From NCBI RefSeq assembly GCF_003207815.1, contig NZ_NKTX01000007.1, forward strand, positions 21,458 to 85,457: a stretch of DNA of 64,000 nucleotides, given 5' to 3'. Below, one piece after another: positions 46,462-56,003 of this stretch. Numbering within the stretch: the first letter of the stretch is position 1; every line of letters begins with the position of its first letter. The notes below the pieces were generated by a model, which saw nothing but the letters and a program-made list of their open reading frames with translations, searched no databases and was not told where the DNA came from. The translations under genes and the position numbers were made by a program. The DNA is from Komagataeibacter oboediens. Its GTDB lineage: Bacteria > Pseudomonadota > Alphaproteobacteria > Acetobacterales > Acetobacteraceae.

Positions 46462-47157
46462 CTAATCCCCGGACCGAAGGGTCACGGACTGGTCGATCGT
46501 CTGGGTCACGATGGCGTTCAGGCCGCCATGGGCGGCTGTCCGCTGGAACGGATCGGCATCATTGTTGAAGGTCGGGTCAAGCTGGTCATTGGTGACCGTG
46601 CCATAGACCTGAAAATACATGTCGGGGCGGGCGGGAATTGTATCCATCGTCCATGTCCAGTCATCGGACAGCAACGCCACGGCACCTGTCCGCGCGCAGG
46701 GATGGGTCTGTGACAGGGTGACGGCCGTTGAGGTCATAAGGGCGGCCTGCGGACGGTGGTAATCACCATCACCCCCGATATCTTCCATCTGCAGCTGGCG
46801 TCGGCGTGTTTCTTCCGCCGGGGAAATGCCATGCCATCCATCCCCGTCCGGGGCAGCATGCGCACGATCCAGCGGGTCGGCGGCGGGACCGAAGGCATGT
46901 CCGGCGTAATTCAGCGCCGTGCCCGCGGGCACATGGATTGATCCATGCGTTGGCGTATTCTGAACGAAGCTGTCATTCGCCATGTGCTGGTCCAGGCACA
47001 GCTCGATTTCGCCCCCTGCCCATGCGGGCCGGGCCGACAGGGCGGCGCAGGCCAGACCCAAGGCCATTACCGCGCGGCAGGCGGCGCGCAGCCAGTCAGG
47101 CGGGTCCTGCCGCTTCCCTGACCGGGAAGCGGCGGGGTACGTAAGCATGCACGGCAT
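46462..47157 (-). CDS. Secreted hypothetical protein, 231 residues
   Basis: Not recognised. The product has a signal peptide (CRAVMALGLACAALSARPAWAG). The mature part opens GGEIELCLDQHMANDSFVQN and includes YAGHAFGP, QMEDIGGDGDYHRPQAAL, a Cys in THPCARTGAVAL, and a C-terminal TIDQSVTLRSGD. Two cysteines could form a disulfide. It starts 26 bases after the YfdX gene on the same strand, so the two are probably one operon. ATG 47157 is listed; 47148 is equally possible. Confidence 0.55.
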   Translation of the reverse strand: MPCMLTYPAASRSGKRQDPPDWLRAACRAVMALGLACAALSARPAWAGGEIELCLDQHMANDSFVQNTPTHGSIHVPAGTALNYAGHAFGPAADPLDRAHAAPDGDGWHGISPAEETRRRQLQMEDIGGDGDYHRPQAALMTSTAVTLSQTHPCARTGAVALLSDDWTWTMDTIPARPDMYFQVYGTVTNDQLDPTFNNDADPFQRTAAHGGLNAIVTQTIDQSVTLRSGD

Positions 47158-47182
47158 GAAAACGACCGGAAAGAACCGCGTA

Positions 47183-47875
47183 TCAGTGGGCTGCGGACTT
47201 CTTGCCGCTACCCTGTGCCGCAGGGCTGTCCACCATGTCTTCGGAGACGAAGCGGATGCTGTTCTGTGCTTCCTGCAGTGCGCTGTCGGCGCCCTTCGTG
47301 TCCTTGCCCGCCAGCAGGTTGGACGCGCGGTACACGTCGCCCGCGCTGGTATCGAGCGGCGCGATGGCCAGCACGAAGTCAACATCAACCGCGGCCACCT
47401 GCAGGTTCTGCGCCGCCTGTGCGGGCTTGCCCTTGTTCAGGCTGGTATTGGCGGATGCTACGGCCGTACCCTTGGTGGAGGTGGGCTCCAGGTCTTCGGT
47501 CACGATGTATTCGCCATCAACCGGCAGCCATGCGACAGGCTGGGTGGACGCCGAGGCGGAGGGAGCAGGTGCGCCGGCCGGGGCCTTCTTGGGTGGGGTC
47601 AGCTGGGCTTCGGCCTTCATGAAGACCTTGTTGTCGCTCTTGGCGCGGGTCAGGGCGTTGTTGGCATCGGTCAGCAGTTTTGCTGCGCCCGCGGGGTCGT
47701 TATTGGCCAGTGCCGTACGGGCCATGGCAATGTCGTCAAACGCGCGGCTGCCATCAGCCGACAGCTTGGCGAAGTCGCGGTTGACGGCACGGCTGCTGGA
47801 CGGGGTCGCGTGGGCGACACCCAGCGCGGTTCCCATCATCAGGGCGGCTGCAGGCAGTAGGGCGAATTTCTTCAT
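47183..47875 (-). CDS. YfdX family periplasmic protein
   Basis: The 230-residue product matches the YfdX family, whose E. coli member is induced by acid through EvgA and is thought to be a periplasmic stress chaperone. Seen: signal peptide (FALLPAAALMMGTALGVAHA), helical repeats of the type FDDIAMARTALANNDPAGAA and LTDANNALTRAKSDN, and VDGEYIVTEDLEPT in the middle. A role in acid stress would suit an acetic acid producer, but that is inference. Confidence 0.82.
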   Translation of the reverse strand: MKKFALLPAAALMMGTALGVAHATPSSSRAVNRDFAKLSADGSRAFDDIAMARTALANNDPAGAAKLLTDANNALTRAKSDNKVFMKAEAQLTPPKKAPAGAPAPSASASTQPVAWLPVDGEYIVTEDLEPTSTKGTAVASANTSLNKGKPAQAAQNLQVAAVDVDFVLAIAPLDTSAGDVYRASNLLAGKDTKGADSALQEAQNSIRFVSEDMVDSPAAQGSGKKSAAH

Positions 47876-48086
47876 GGGGTATCCTCCGGTCTTTGGTCAT
47901 TGCATCATCGCGCGGCGCCGGATGTAACAAAAGATGTGGCAACGCAATGCCGCTGCCCTGTCTTCGCATGTCAGGACTGACCGGGCGCATCCATGTAAAA
48001 TGCGGTATGGTCATGTTTCCGCCATGCGTTAGTATGAAATGGTCCCGTTCCCGTCTGGAACGGATGTGTCTATCAAGGAATGAACC

Positions 48087-48206
48087 ATGTCTGAATGTAC
48101 AACCAAGTGCCCTTCCAAGTCCCCCTGCCTCAAGGGCATCCTGGTTCTTGGCGCGATTGCCGGCGTCATCGCGTACTTCCTCAAGAAGAAGAAGTGCAAC
48201 GGCTGA
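48087..48206 (+). CDS. Small single-span membrane protein, 39 residues
   Basis: ATG at 48087 preceded by AAGGA at ideal spacing (48075-48079). The product has a cysteine-rich cytoplasmic or periplasmic head (MSECTTKCPSKSPC), one membrane segment (LKGILVLGAIAGVIAYFL), and a basic cap KKKKCNG. Five cysteines in 39 residues, and the anchor-like composition, argue that it is a real gene rather than chance. Function unknown. Strong hairpins follow the stop. Confidence 0.65.
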   Translation: MSECTTKCPSKSPCLKGILVLGAIAGVIAYFLKKKKCNG

Positions 48207-48225
48207 TCAGCCATCATGACGTGCC

Positions 48226-48277
48226 GGCCACGTCCCGTCGGGGCGTGGCCGCGCGCGGCATGCCGGGTCATCCGGCA
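48226..48277 (+). terminator. Two hairpins between the small membrane protein and dinB
   Basis: GGCCACG-T-CCC pairs with GGG-G-CGTGGCC (48226-48250), and TGCCGG (48261-48266) pairs with CCGGCA (48272-48277). No T-run follows, so the first may stop transcription weakly or protect the upstream mRNA. Confidence 0.4.
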
Positions 48278-48288
48278 CGTGGTGTGCC

Positions 48289-49374
48289 GTGACGCAGTCA
48301 CCGGCGCACCGTCGCATCATCCATGTGGACATGGATGCGTTCTTTGCCTCGGTTGAACAGCGCGACGACCCGGCCCTGCGGGGCAGGCCGCTTGCGGTAG
48401 GGGACGTGGGCCGACGGGGGGTGGTTGCCGCCGCCAGTTACGAAGCCCGTCGTTTCGGTGTCCGTTCGGCCATGCCGTCCGTGATCGCGCTGCGCAAATG
48501 TCCCGATCTGGTGTTCGTGCCGCCGCGTTTTGATGTCTATCGCGCGGTCTCTGCCCAGATTCACGATATCTTTTCGCGTTTCACCCCGCTGATCCAGCCG
48601 CTTTCGCTGGATGAAGCCTATCTGGATGTCACGCATCCCCTGCAGCCCTATCCATCCGCCACAGCAATCGCGCAGGACATCCGCGACCGGATCCGTGCGG
48701 AAACAGGCCTGACCGCATCAGCGGGTATTTCCTACAACAAATTCCTGGCCAAGCTGGCGTCGGATTACCGCAAGCCGGATGGACAGTTTGTCATAACGCC
48801 ACGCATGGGGCCTGATTTCGTTGCCACCCTGCCGGTGGAGCAGTTCCACGGCATTGGTCCGGCCACGGCAGCGCGGATGCATGCGCTGGGCATTCGTACC
48901 GGGCTGGACCTGCGGCAGCAGCCCCTGTCCCGGCTGTTGCGGCATTTTGGCAAGGCGGCGGATTTTTATTACGGCATAGCACGCGGGATTGATGAACGTC
49001 CCGTCGAGGTCAACCGCCCCCGCCGGTCGATCGGCGCCGAAAGGACATTCGAGGTCGATATCCATGACTGGGCTGCGGCACTGGATGTCATCATGGATCT
49101 GTCCACCCGCGTATGGAACCGCTGCACGGCCCGCAGCCTGACGGGCATTACCGTGACCATAAAGGTGAAATATAACGATTTCCGCCAGATCGTGCGCGGG
49201 CGCACGGCGCTGGAGCCCGTGCGTGATGCGACCGACCTGGTCGACAGGGCACAGGGCCTGCTGGCGCCATGCTTTCCACCGCCACGCGGCATCCGGCTGC
49301 TGGGCGTGACCGTATCGGGGCTGCGTGCACGGGATGCGCTGGCCGCGCCCCGACAACTGGCGTTGTTCGGCTGA
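48289..49374 (+). CDS. dinB: DNA polymerase IV
   Basis: Y-family translesion polymerase. The 361-residue product starts at GTG 48289 and has the catalytic HVDMDAFFASVEQRDD near residue 12, SLDEAYLDVT near 104, the GIGPATAARMHALGI helix-hairpin-helix, and a C-terminal clamp-binding motif QLALFG. No LexA box was recognised upstream. It ends at a copy of the dispersed repeat. Confidence 0.95.
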   Translation: MTQSPAHRRIIHVDMDAFFASVEQRDDPALRGRPLAVGDVGRRGVVAAASYEARRFGVRSAMPSVIALRKCPDLVFVPPRFDVYRAVSAQIHDIFSRFTPLIQPLSLDEAYLDVTHPLQPYPSATAIAQDIRDRIRAETGLTASAGISYNKFLAKLASDYRKPDGQFVITPRMGPDFVATLPVEQFHGIGPATAARMHALGIRTGLDLRQQPLSRLLRHFGKAADFYYGIARGIDERPVEVNRPRRSIGAERTFEVDIHDWAAALDVIMDLSTRVWNRCTARSLTGITVTIKVKYNDFRQIVRGRTALEPVRDATDLVDRAQGLLAPCFPPPRGIRLLGVTVSGLRARDALAAPRQLALFG

Positions 49375-49393
49375 CGGATTTGGAATTCAATAA

Positions 49394-49419
49394 TGGCAAA
49401 AGCTTCGCCAGAAACTTCT
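49394..49419 (-). repeat. Dispersed paired-palindrome repeat, copy E (partial)
   Basis: The minus strand reads GAAGTTTCTGGCGAAGCTTTTGCC, matching the left half of the other copies. The second palindrome is missing. It lies in the 58-base gap between the converging dinB and DUF1643 genes. Confidence 0.6.
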
Positions 49420-49432
49420 GGTTATTCCCCGG

Positions 49433-50020
49433 TCAGGCGGGCCCGTAGGCAGGCAGGGGCTCGGGACGCAGGTCGGATGGCAGGTAGAGCGGGTGTTCAG
49501 GGCGGCCCGAACGGCGGCTCAGGCGCATGGCGCTGACCGTAATGCCATGCTGCTGGAGCATTCGCACCACCTCCGGCCCACGTGGCAGCAGGGTTTTGAT
49601 CTGGGGTGATCCATAGGCTGCGATCACCAGGTCGGCACTGCGTGCCATGGCCAGCAGGTGGCGGTCATTATCGGGGCCGATCGGGTCGGGCACTTCCGTC
49701 AGGCGTTTCTGGTCCGTGCAGCGATAGGCAAATGTATTGCCGACCAGTAGCGTGCCGTACCCCCATGCACGGGCATAACGCTGGCACTTGGCCACGGTGC
49801 GGTCGTCACCATCCTCGGTCGCGACGGACGGGTTCATCATAAGCCACATGACGGCCGGACGACCCGCGTCCCATGTGCGCGTCAGTTCATAGCGGTAGCA
49901 TTTGCCCGGGCCGCCATAGACGGCATGGCTGACCACGTCATCGGCCAGGCGCAGCGGACGGGAAGACCCCACATGATGCGGGGAAGGCGGCTTGGTATCC
50001 ATGGCCGTATTCATACGCAT
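49433..50020 (-). CDS. DUF1643 protein
   Basis: A 195-residue cytoplasmic protein of the DUF1643 family, function unknown. Conserved points seen: YRYELTRTWD near residue 43, VMWLMMNPSVATEDGDDRTVAKCQR, VGNTFAYRCTDQKRL, and a C-terminal GRPEHPLYLP. The true start may be one of three closely spaced ATGs (50020, 50014, 50002), since the first 20 residues are not conserved-looking. Confidence 0.83.
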   Translation of the reverse strand: MRMNTAMDTKPPSPHHVGSSRPLRLADDVVSHAVYGGPGKCYRYELTRTWDAGRPAVMWLMMNPSVATEDGDDRTVAKCQRYARAWGYGTLLVGNTFAYRCTDQKRLTEVPDPIGPDNDRHLLAMARSADLVIAAYGSPQIKTLLPRGPEVVRMLQQHGITVSAMRLSRRSGRPEHPLYLPSDLRPEPLPAYGPA

Positions 50021-50076
50021 GGCCGCGTGAAGGTCTACCCCACGCGGCCATGTCCCATGTCATCCAACCGGACGGA

Positions 50077-51363
<1,287 letters not shown>

Positions 51364-51421
51364 GAAGGGTCTCCGTAACTCAGTAAGGTAAAACCGGAAG
51401 GATGCGATGGTAACAGGGGTA

Positions 51422-52345
51422 TCAGGAACCGCTGACCGGAATTTTGATGTAGCTTACACCATTGTCTTCCGGTTCGGGCAGGTGGCCGGCACGCATGTTG
51501 ACCTGCACCGAGGGCATGATCAGGTTCGGCAGTGACAGCGTCGCGTCGCGCGCGGTACGCATCTTGACGAACGTGTCTTCATCCACGCCATCATGAACGT
51601 GGATATTGTCGCGCCGTTCCGCGCCGATTGTGGTTTCCCATGCGTATTCATCACGTCCCGGCGCCTTGTAGTCATGGCACAGGAATACCCGCGTCTCGTC
51701 AGGCAGGGATAGAAGCCGGCGGATGGACTGGTACAGCATGCGCGCGTCTCCGCCGGGAAAATCAGCCCGCGCGGTCCCGTAATCGGGCATGAACAGGGTA
51801 TCGCCGATAAAGGCGGCATCCCCGGTCACATACGCCATATCCGCAGGTGTATGGCCGGGCACATGCAGCGCAATGACGGGCAGGGAGCCGAGCATGAACC
51901 GCGCTCCATCGCCAAACAGGCAGTCAAACTGCGACCCGTCGCGTGCGAAACGGGTACCCGCGTTGAACATTTTACCAAAGATGTCCTGCACGCGGATGAT
52001 GGATTCCCCGATTCCCAGCTTCCCGCCCAGGCGTTCCTGCAGCCATGGGGCGGCGGACAGGTGGTCTGCATGGACGTGGGTTTCCAGCAGCCACTCCACC
52101 TTCAGCTTTTCCGCCGTCACGTAATCCACGATTTCCTGCGCCATGTTATGGTCGGTACGGCCGGATGCGGGATCGTAGTCCATGACGCTGTCCACAATCG
52201 CGCACGTCATGGTGGCGGGATCATGCACGACATGGGTGGCGGTGAAGGTCGGGTCGTCGAAAAATGTCCTGACGACAGGGACATGGCCCGTGGCGCGACA
52301 GGTGTTGATCTGGCTGGTGGCGGCCACGATGGCGGCATCGGTCAT
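51422..52345 (-). CDS. MBL-fold persulfide dioxygenase (ETHE1/Blh-like)
   Basis: Iron-dependent dioxygenase expected to oxidise the persulfide made by SQR to sulfite. The 307-residue product has the metal motif THVHADHLSAA (His90, His92, Asp94, His95), the second histidine in VPGHTPADM, GDTLFMPDYGTARADFPGG, and FLCHDYK near the end. These are Blh/ETHE1 features rather than beta-lactamase ones. Transcribed ahead of sqr with a 58-base gap, and divergent from a peroxiredoxin. Confidence 0.86.
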   Translation of the reverse strand: MTDAAIVAATSQINTCRATGHVPVVRTFFDDPTFTATHVVHDPATMTCAIVDSVMDYDPASGRTDHNMAQEIVDYVTAEKLKVEWLLETHVHADHLSAAPWLQERLGGKLGIGESIIRVQDIFGKMFNAGTRFARDGSQFDCLFGDGARFMLGSLPVIALHVPGHTPADMAYVTGDAAFIGDTLFMPDYGTARADFPGGDARMLYQSIRRLLSLPDETRVFLCHDYKAPGRDEYAWETTIGAERRDNIHVHDGVDEDTFVKMRTARDATLSLPNLIMPSVQVNMRAGHLPEPEDNGVSYIKIPVSGS

Positions 52346-52362
52346 GGCATGTCTTCCACACT

Positions 52363-52385
52363 TTATGAATTACATAATAAATGTA
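52363..52385. promoter_or_regulatory. Overlapping inverted repeats in the sulfide / peroxiredoxin divergent gap
   Basis: TTATG-AATTA-CATAA (52363-52377) and TACAT-AATAA-ATGTA (52371-52385) are two overlapping dyads with 5-base arms, set in an AT-rich 90-base gap between divergent genes. Position and form suit an ArsR-type sulfur-responsive repressor such as BigR/SqrR, but no such gene is in the window. Confidence 0.5.
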
Positions 52386-52435
52386 TGTTATGGCATGGCT
52401 TGCGTCAAGGCGCGGCAGATGCAAAAGGGCAGGGT

Positions 52436-53113
52436 ATGAATAACGAGGGCAGCATTCCAGCAACCGGTGGCGTGGCCGAAGCGCGCCCGTTGCGTATTGG
52501 TGACGTGGCACCGGACTTTCAGGCCCGGACCACGAAGGGGGAGATACGCCTGTCGGATTTCCGCGGGCGCTGGCTTCTGTTTTTCTCGCATCCGGCGGAT
52601 TTCACGCCGGTCTGCACCAGTGAATTCATGGCGCTGGCGCAGGCGCAGGACCGTTTCGATGCACTGGACTGCGCCCTGCTGGGGCTATCGGTCGACAGCC
52701 TGTATGCGCATCTGGCATGGCTGGAGACGATACAGGAACGCTTCGGAGTGGAAATTCCTTTCCCGCTCGTGGAAGACCCCTCCATGGTGGTATGCCGCGC
52801 CTATGGCATGCTGGACCAGACGGCGCGCAACAGCGCTACCGTGCGTGCGTGCTATGTCATCGACCCCGACGGCGTCATCCGCGCCGTGATGTGGTATCCC
52901 ATGTCCGTTGGCCGATCGGTGGAGGAACTGCTCCGCCTTGTCGAGGCCCTGCGCCGCAGCGACGGCAACGCCGTCATGACGCCCGAAGGCTGGAAGCCGG
53001 GCGGCGACGTGGTCCGGCCCGTGCCCACCACGCAGGCCGGGGTACGCAAGGCCGAGGGCACATGCTGGTTCTATAACACCGTGCCCGATACGGGCCGCAC
53101 ACGCACGCGCTAG
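52436..53113 (+). CDS. Peroxiredoxin, AhpC/TSA (Prx6-like)
   Basis: Thiol peroxidase for H2O2 and organic peroxides. The 225-residue product starts at ATG 52436 with AAGGGCAGGG upstream. It has the peroxidatic Cys60 in HPADFTPVCTSE, LLGLSVDSLYAHLAWLETI, and a long C-terminal part with WYPMSVGRSVEELLRLVEAL, typical of the Prx6/1-Cys group. Divergence from the sulfide genes suggests shared control of sulfur and oxidative stress. Confidence 0.9.
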   Translation: MNNEGSIPATGGVAEARPLRIGDVAPDFQARTTKGEIRLSDFRGRWLLFFSHPADFTPVCTSEFMALAQAQDRFDALDCALLGLSVDSLYAHLAWLETIQERFGVEIPFPLVEDPSMVVCRAYGMLDQTARNSATVRACYVIDPDGVIRAVMWYPMSVGRSVEELLRLVEALRRSDGNAVMTPEGWKPGGDVVRPVPTTQAGVRKAEGTCWFYNTVPDTGRTRTR

Positions 53114-53119
53114 GCCGCC

Positions 53120-54025
53120 ATGGCCGACAATGGGGAAAGAATGCCCGACCGCAAGACCAGTAGTGACCGCCGTTCCTATGTCATGACGCTGTCCTGCCCG
53201 AACCGTCCGGGCATTGTTGCCGCGATCAGCCGCACCCTGTTCGAACTGGGTGGCGACATTGCGGGCGCGCAGCAGTTTGATGAACGTGAAAGCCGGATCT
53301 TCTTCATGCGCGTCGTGTTCAGCGTGGCGGCCGACGGCGTGACGCGGGCGGGCCTTGATGACACGCTGGCCGGGGTGGCGGCGTGTTTCGACATGCAATG
53401 GTCGCTGCGCGAAAGCCCGCGCCCGACCCGCACCATCATCATGGTGTCGCGTTTCGACCACTGCCTTGTGGACCTGCTGTACCGCTGGCGGATCGGGGAA
53501 CTGGCCATTGACCCGGTGGCCATCATCGCCAACCATCCGCGGCAGACCTACGCGCATATCGATCTGGACGGCATTCCGTTCCACTACCTGCCGGTGACCG
53601 CCGCGACACGGGCAGAGCAGGAATCCCGCATTGCGGAGATCGTGCGCGAAACGGACGCGGAACTGGTGGTGCTGGCGCGTTACATGCAGATCCTGTCCGA
53701 CCGGATGAGCGAATGGCTGGCCGGGCGCTGCATCAACATCCATCACTCTTTCCTTCCAGGGTTCAAGGGCGCGCGGCCTTACCATCAGGCCTTTGCGCGC
53801 GGCGTGAAGCTGATCGGGGCCACGGCCCATTTCGTCACGCCCGACCTTGATGAAGGGCCAATCATCGAACAGGATGTCGAGCGCATCACCCATGCCGACA
53901 GTCCCGATGACCTGATCCGCAAGGGGCGCGACATCGAGCGCCGTGTTCTGGCCCGTGCCGTGCGGTATTTTACCGAATGCCGGGTCATTCCCAACGGGCA
54001 CAAGACGATCGTGTTCAACCCATGA
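53120..54025 (+). CDS. purU: Formyltetrahydrofolate deformylase
   Basis: Hydrolyses 10-formyl-THF to formate and THF, balancing one-carbon pools. The 301-residue product has an N-terminal ACT domain ([20 protein letters not shown]) and a formyltransferase-fold catalytic domain with [19 protein letters not shown] near 225 and [13 protein letters not shown] near 258. It starts 7 bases after the peroxiredoxin stop and overlaps mntR by four bases. Confidence 0.93.
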   Translation: MADNGERMPDRKTSSDRRSYVMTLSCPNRPGIVAAISRTLFELGGDIAGAQQFDERESRIFFMRVVFSVAADGVTRAGLDDTLAGVAACFDMQWSLRESPRPTRTIIMVSRFDHCLVDLLYRWRIGELAIDPVAIIANHPRQTYAHIDLDGIPFHYLPVTAATRAEQESRIAEIVRETDAELVVLARYMQILSDRMSEWLAGRCINIHHSFLPGFKGARPYHQAFARGVKLIGATAHFVTPDLDEGPIIEQDVERITHADSPDDLIRKGRDIERRVLARAVRYFTECRVIPNGHKTIVFNP

Positions 54026-54534
54026 TGCCAGCGGGTCACGGCGGCAGCGGGCCACGGCGTAACCCGCGACCGCAGCCCATGCTGGATGCGGACATGCAGT
54101 CCGCAGGCTTCCGTCAGGCACGGCTGGCGCGCAAGACCGCCCTGATCGAGGATTATGTCGAACTGATCGACGACCTGCTGAATGACGGGCAGGAAGCGCG
54201 GCAGGTGGATATCGCGGCCCGTCTGGGTGTGTCGCAGCCCACGGTGGCCAAGATGCTGGTGCGGCTGGAGGCGGACGGGCTGGTGACGCGCCGCCCGTAT
54301 CGCGGTATTTTTCTGACCGGCGCCGGGCACGACATGGCGGCCCGGAGTCGCGCGCGGCACCATACGGTTGAATGCTTCCTGCGTGCGCTGGGGGTCAGCG
54401 AGGTCAATGCCCGCATCGATGCCGAGGGCATGGAGCATTATGTGGGCGCTGAAACGCTGGATGCCCTGCGCCGCGCGCTGGATGCGGGGCTTGCGGCCTT
54501 CATGGAAGCCGCCCGGCAGCCCGGCCACGACTGA
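54022..54534 (+). CDS. mntR: Manganese-dependent transcriptional regulator MntR
   Basis: DtxR-family repressor of manganese uptake. The 170-residue product has an N-terminal winged helix ([20 protein letters not shown], then [24 protein letters not shown]) and a metal-binding dimerisation region with [16 protein letters not shown] and EGMEHYV, holding the His/Glu ligands. The start ATG overlaps the purU stop as ATGA. No mntH transporter is in the window. Confidence 0.88.
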   Translation: MMPAGHGGSGPRRNPRPQPMLDADMQSAGFRQARLARKTALIEDYVELIDDLLNDGQEARQVDIAARLGVSQPTVAKMLVRLEADGLVTRRPYRGIFLTGAGHDMAARSRARHHTVECFLRALGVSEVNARIDAEGMEHYVGAETLDALRRALDAGLAAFMEAARQPGHD

Positions 54535-54569
54535 CCGCCCGCAGAGGGGCAAGCCACGGGGGGAACGCC

Positions 54570-55910
54570 ATGACCAGACGCGCGGGCTCCGCCGATCTGC
54601 CGCTGCATACGGGCCGCGTGCCCGCATGGCTGGGCCAGCGCATGGCGCGACTGGGCGCCGTGATCACGCAGGCGATCATCCATCATTACGGGCGTGACGA
54701 ATTCATCCGCCGCCTTGCCCATCCCTTCTGGTTCCAGTCCTTTGGCGCGGTCATGGGCATGGACTGGCATTCATCAGGCATGACCACCAGCGTGATTGGT
54801 GCGCTCAAGCGCGGGCTGGCCCCGTTGCAGGACGAACTGGGCCTGTATGTATGTGGTGGCCGGGGCCGTCATTCGCGCCGCACGCCCGATGAACTGCTGG
54901 CGGTGGGACAGGCGACGGGCCTTGACGCAATACCGCTGGTGGCGACAAGCCGCATGGTGGCCAAGGTGGACAGCGCCGCCGTGCAGGACGGGTTCGACCT
55001 GTATCTGCATGGGTTCGTGGTGGCGGCGGACGGGCGGTGGTGCGTGGTCCAGCAGGGCATGCATACGGGGCGGCGCATGGCGCGGCGCTATCACTGGCTG
55101 TCCGAAGGGCTGTCAGATTTTGTCGAAGCGCCGCATGCGGCCATTGATGGTCGTGCCACGCGGGGCGCGATCATGAACCTGACCGACCGGCGGGCCGATC
55201 CCTCGCGTCGCGGGCAGATGGACCTGCTGCATGGCATGGGGCCGGACAGGCTGACGCGCGAGGTCATGCGGATCGAAGGGCGTCTGCCTCCGCCCGTGCC
55301 CGCGCAGGGGGAACTGCCGCACCTGTCCATGCCCGGCCACCATGATGTCCAGCCGCAGGATGTGAACATGCGCCGCCTGCATGGTGCGCTGGCGGCGGCG
55401 ACCGAGGCGGGGCCGCGTGATTTCGCGGACCTGCTACGCGTGCCCGGGGTGGGCGCGCGGACCGTGCGCGCGCTGGCGCTGGTGGCGGAGGTCGTGCATG
55501 GCGCGCCATGCCGTTTTTCCGATCCCGCACGGTTTTCGCTTGCCCATGGTGGCAAGGACCGCCACCCCTATCCCGTGCCGGTGGCGGTATATGACCGCAC
55601 CCTGTCGGTCATGAAGGCGGCGGTCACGGCCGCGAAGCTGGGGCGCGAGGAACGGCTGGATGCCATCCGCAGGCTGGATGCGGCGGCGCGGCAGCTGGAA
55701 CGCGATGCGACCGGCCCCACCTTTTCCGCCATCATGGCCGAAGAATACGACCGTTCATACGAATATGGTGGCCGGTCGGTGTTTGGATATGAACCGCCGC
55801 CGCCCCGACGGGTTTCAGAAGAAGGGCAGGGAAACGGGGTCATGCGCCATGATGGCCAGCCACAGGACCAGCAGGGACATGATCGTGAGACGTCCCGCCA
55901 GACGGGATAG
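54570..55910 (+). CDS. DUF763 protein
   Basis: A 446-residue protein of the DUF763 family, found in bacteria and archaea, function unknown. Seen: the N-terminal ADLPLHTGRVPAWLGQRM, GLYVCGGRGRHSRRTPDEL, VVQQGMHTGRRMARRYHW, a helix-hairpin-helix-like LLRVPGVGARTVRALALVAE near residue 290, and FSLAHGGKDRHPYPVP. The combination suggests contact with nucleic acid. The last 35 residues are hydrophilic and lie opposite a small hydrophobic ORF on the other strand. Confidence 0.87.
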   Translation: MTRRAGSADLPLHTGRVPAWLGQRMARLGAVITQAIIHHYGRDEFIRRLAHPFWFQSFGAVMGMDWHSSGMTTSVIGALKRGLAPLQDELGLYVCGGRGRHSRRTPDELLAVGQATGLDAIPLVATSRMVAKVDSAAVQDGFDLYLHGFVVAADGRWCVVQQGMHTGRRMARRYHWLSEGLSDFVEAPHAAIDGRATRGAIMNLTDRRADPSRRGQMDLLHGMGPDRLTREVMRIEGRLPPPVPAQGELPHLSMPGHHDVQPQDVNMRRLHGALAAATEAGPRDFADLLRVPGVGARTVRALALVAEVVHGAPCRFSDPARFSLAHGGKDRHPYPVPVAVYDRTLSVMKAAVTAAKLGREERLDAIRRLDAAARQLERDATGPTFSAIMAEEYDRSYEYGGRSVFGYEPPPPRRVSEEGQGNGVMRHDGQPQDQQGHDRETSRQTG

Positions 55911-55925
55911 GGGTGCGTATGTCAT
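55815..55925 (-). CDS. Possible 36-residue membrane peptide antisense to the DUF763 3' end
   Basis: ATG 55925 to stop at 55815, giving MTYAPLSRLAGRLTIMSLLV and then LWLAIMAHDPVSLPFF. A basic N-terminus followed by one continuous hydrophobic segment is a credible small membrane protein. No good ribosome site is seen, and it overlaps a confident gene, so it may be chance. Confidence 0.25.
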   Translation of the reverse strand: MTYAPLSRLAGRLTIMSLLVLWLAIMAHDPVSLPFF

Positions 55926-56003
55926 GCAACCATGATACCGGGCTGAATGCGGCGGAAGTACGGATTTTCCCGGTCGCCACGTATGGAGGGCAGCGCCACA
56001 TTC

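Noticed and set aside
51851..52435. Upstream extension of the peroxiredoxin frame
   Set aside because: It runs antisense through the dioxygenase gene; ATG 52436 has a proper ribosome site and the family start.
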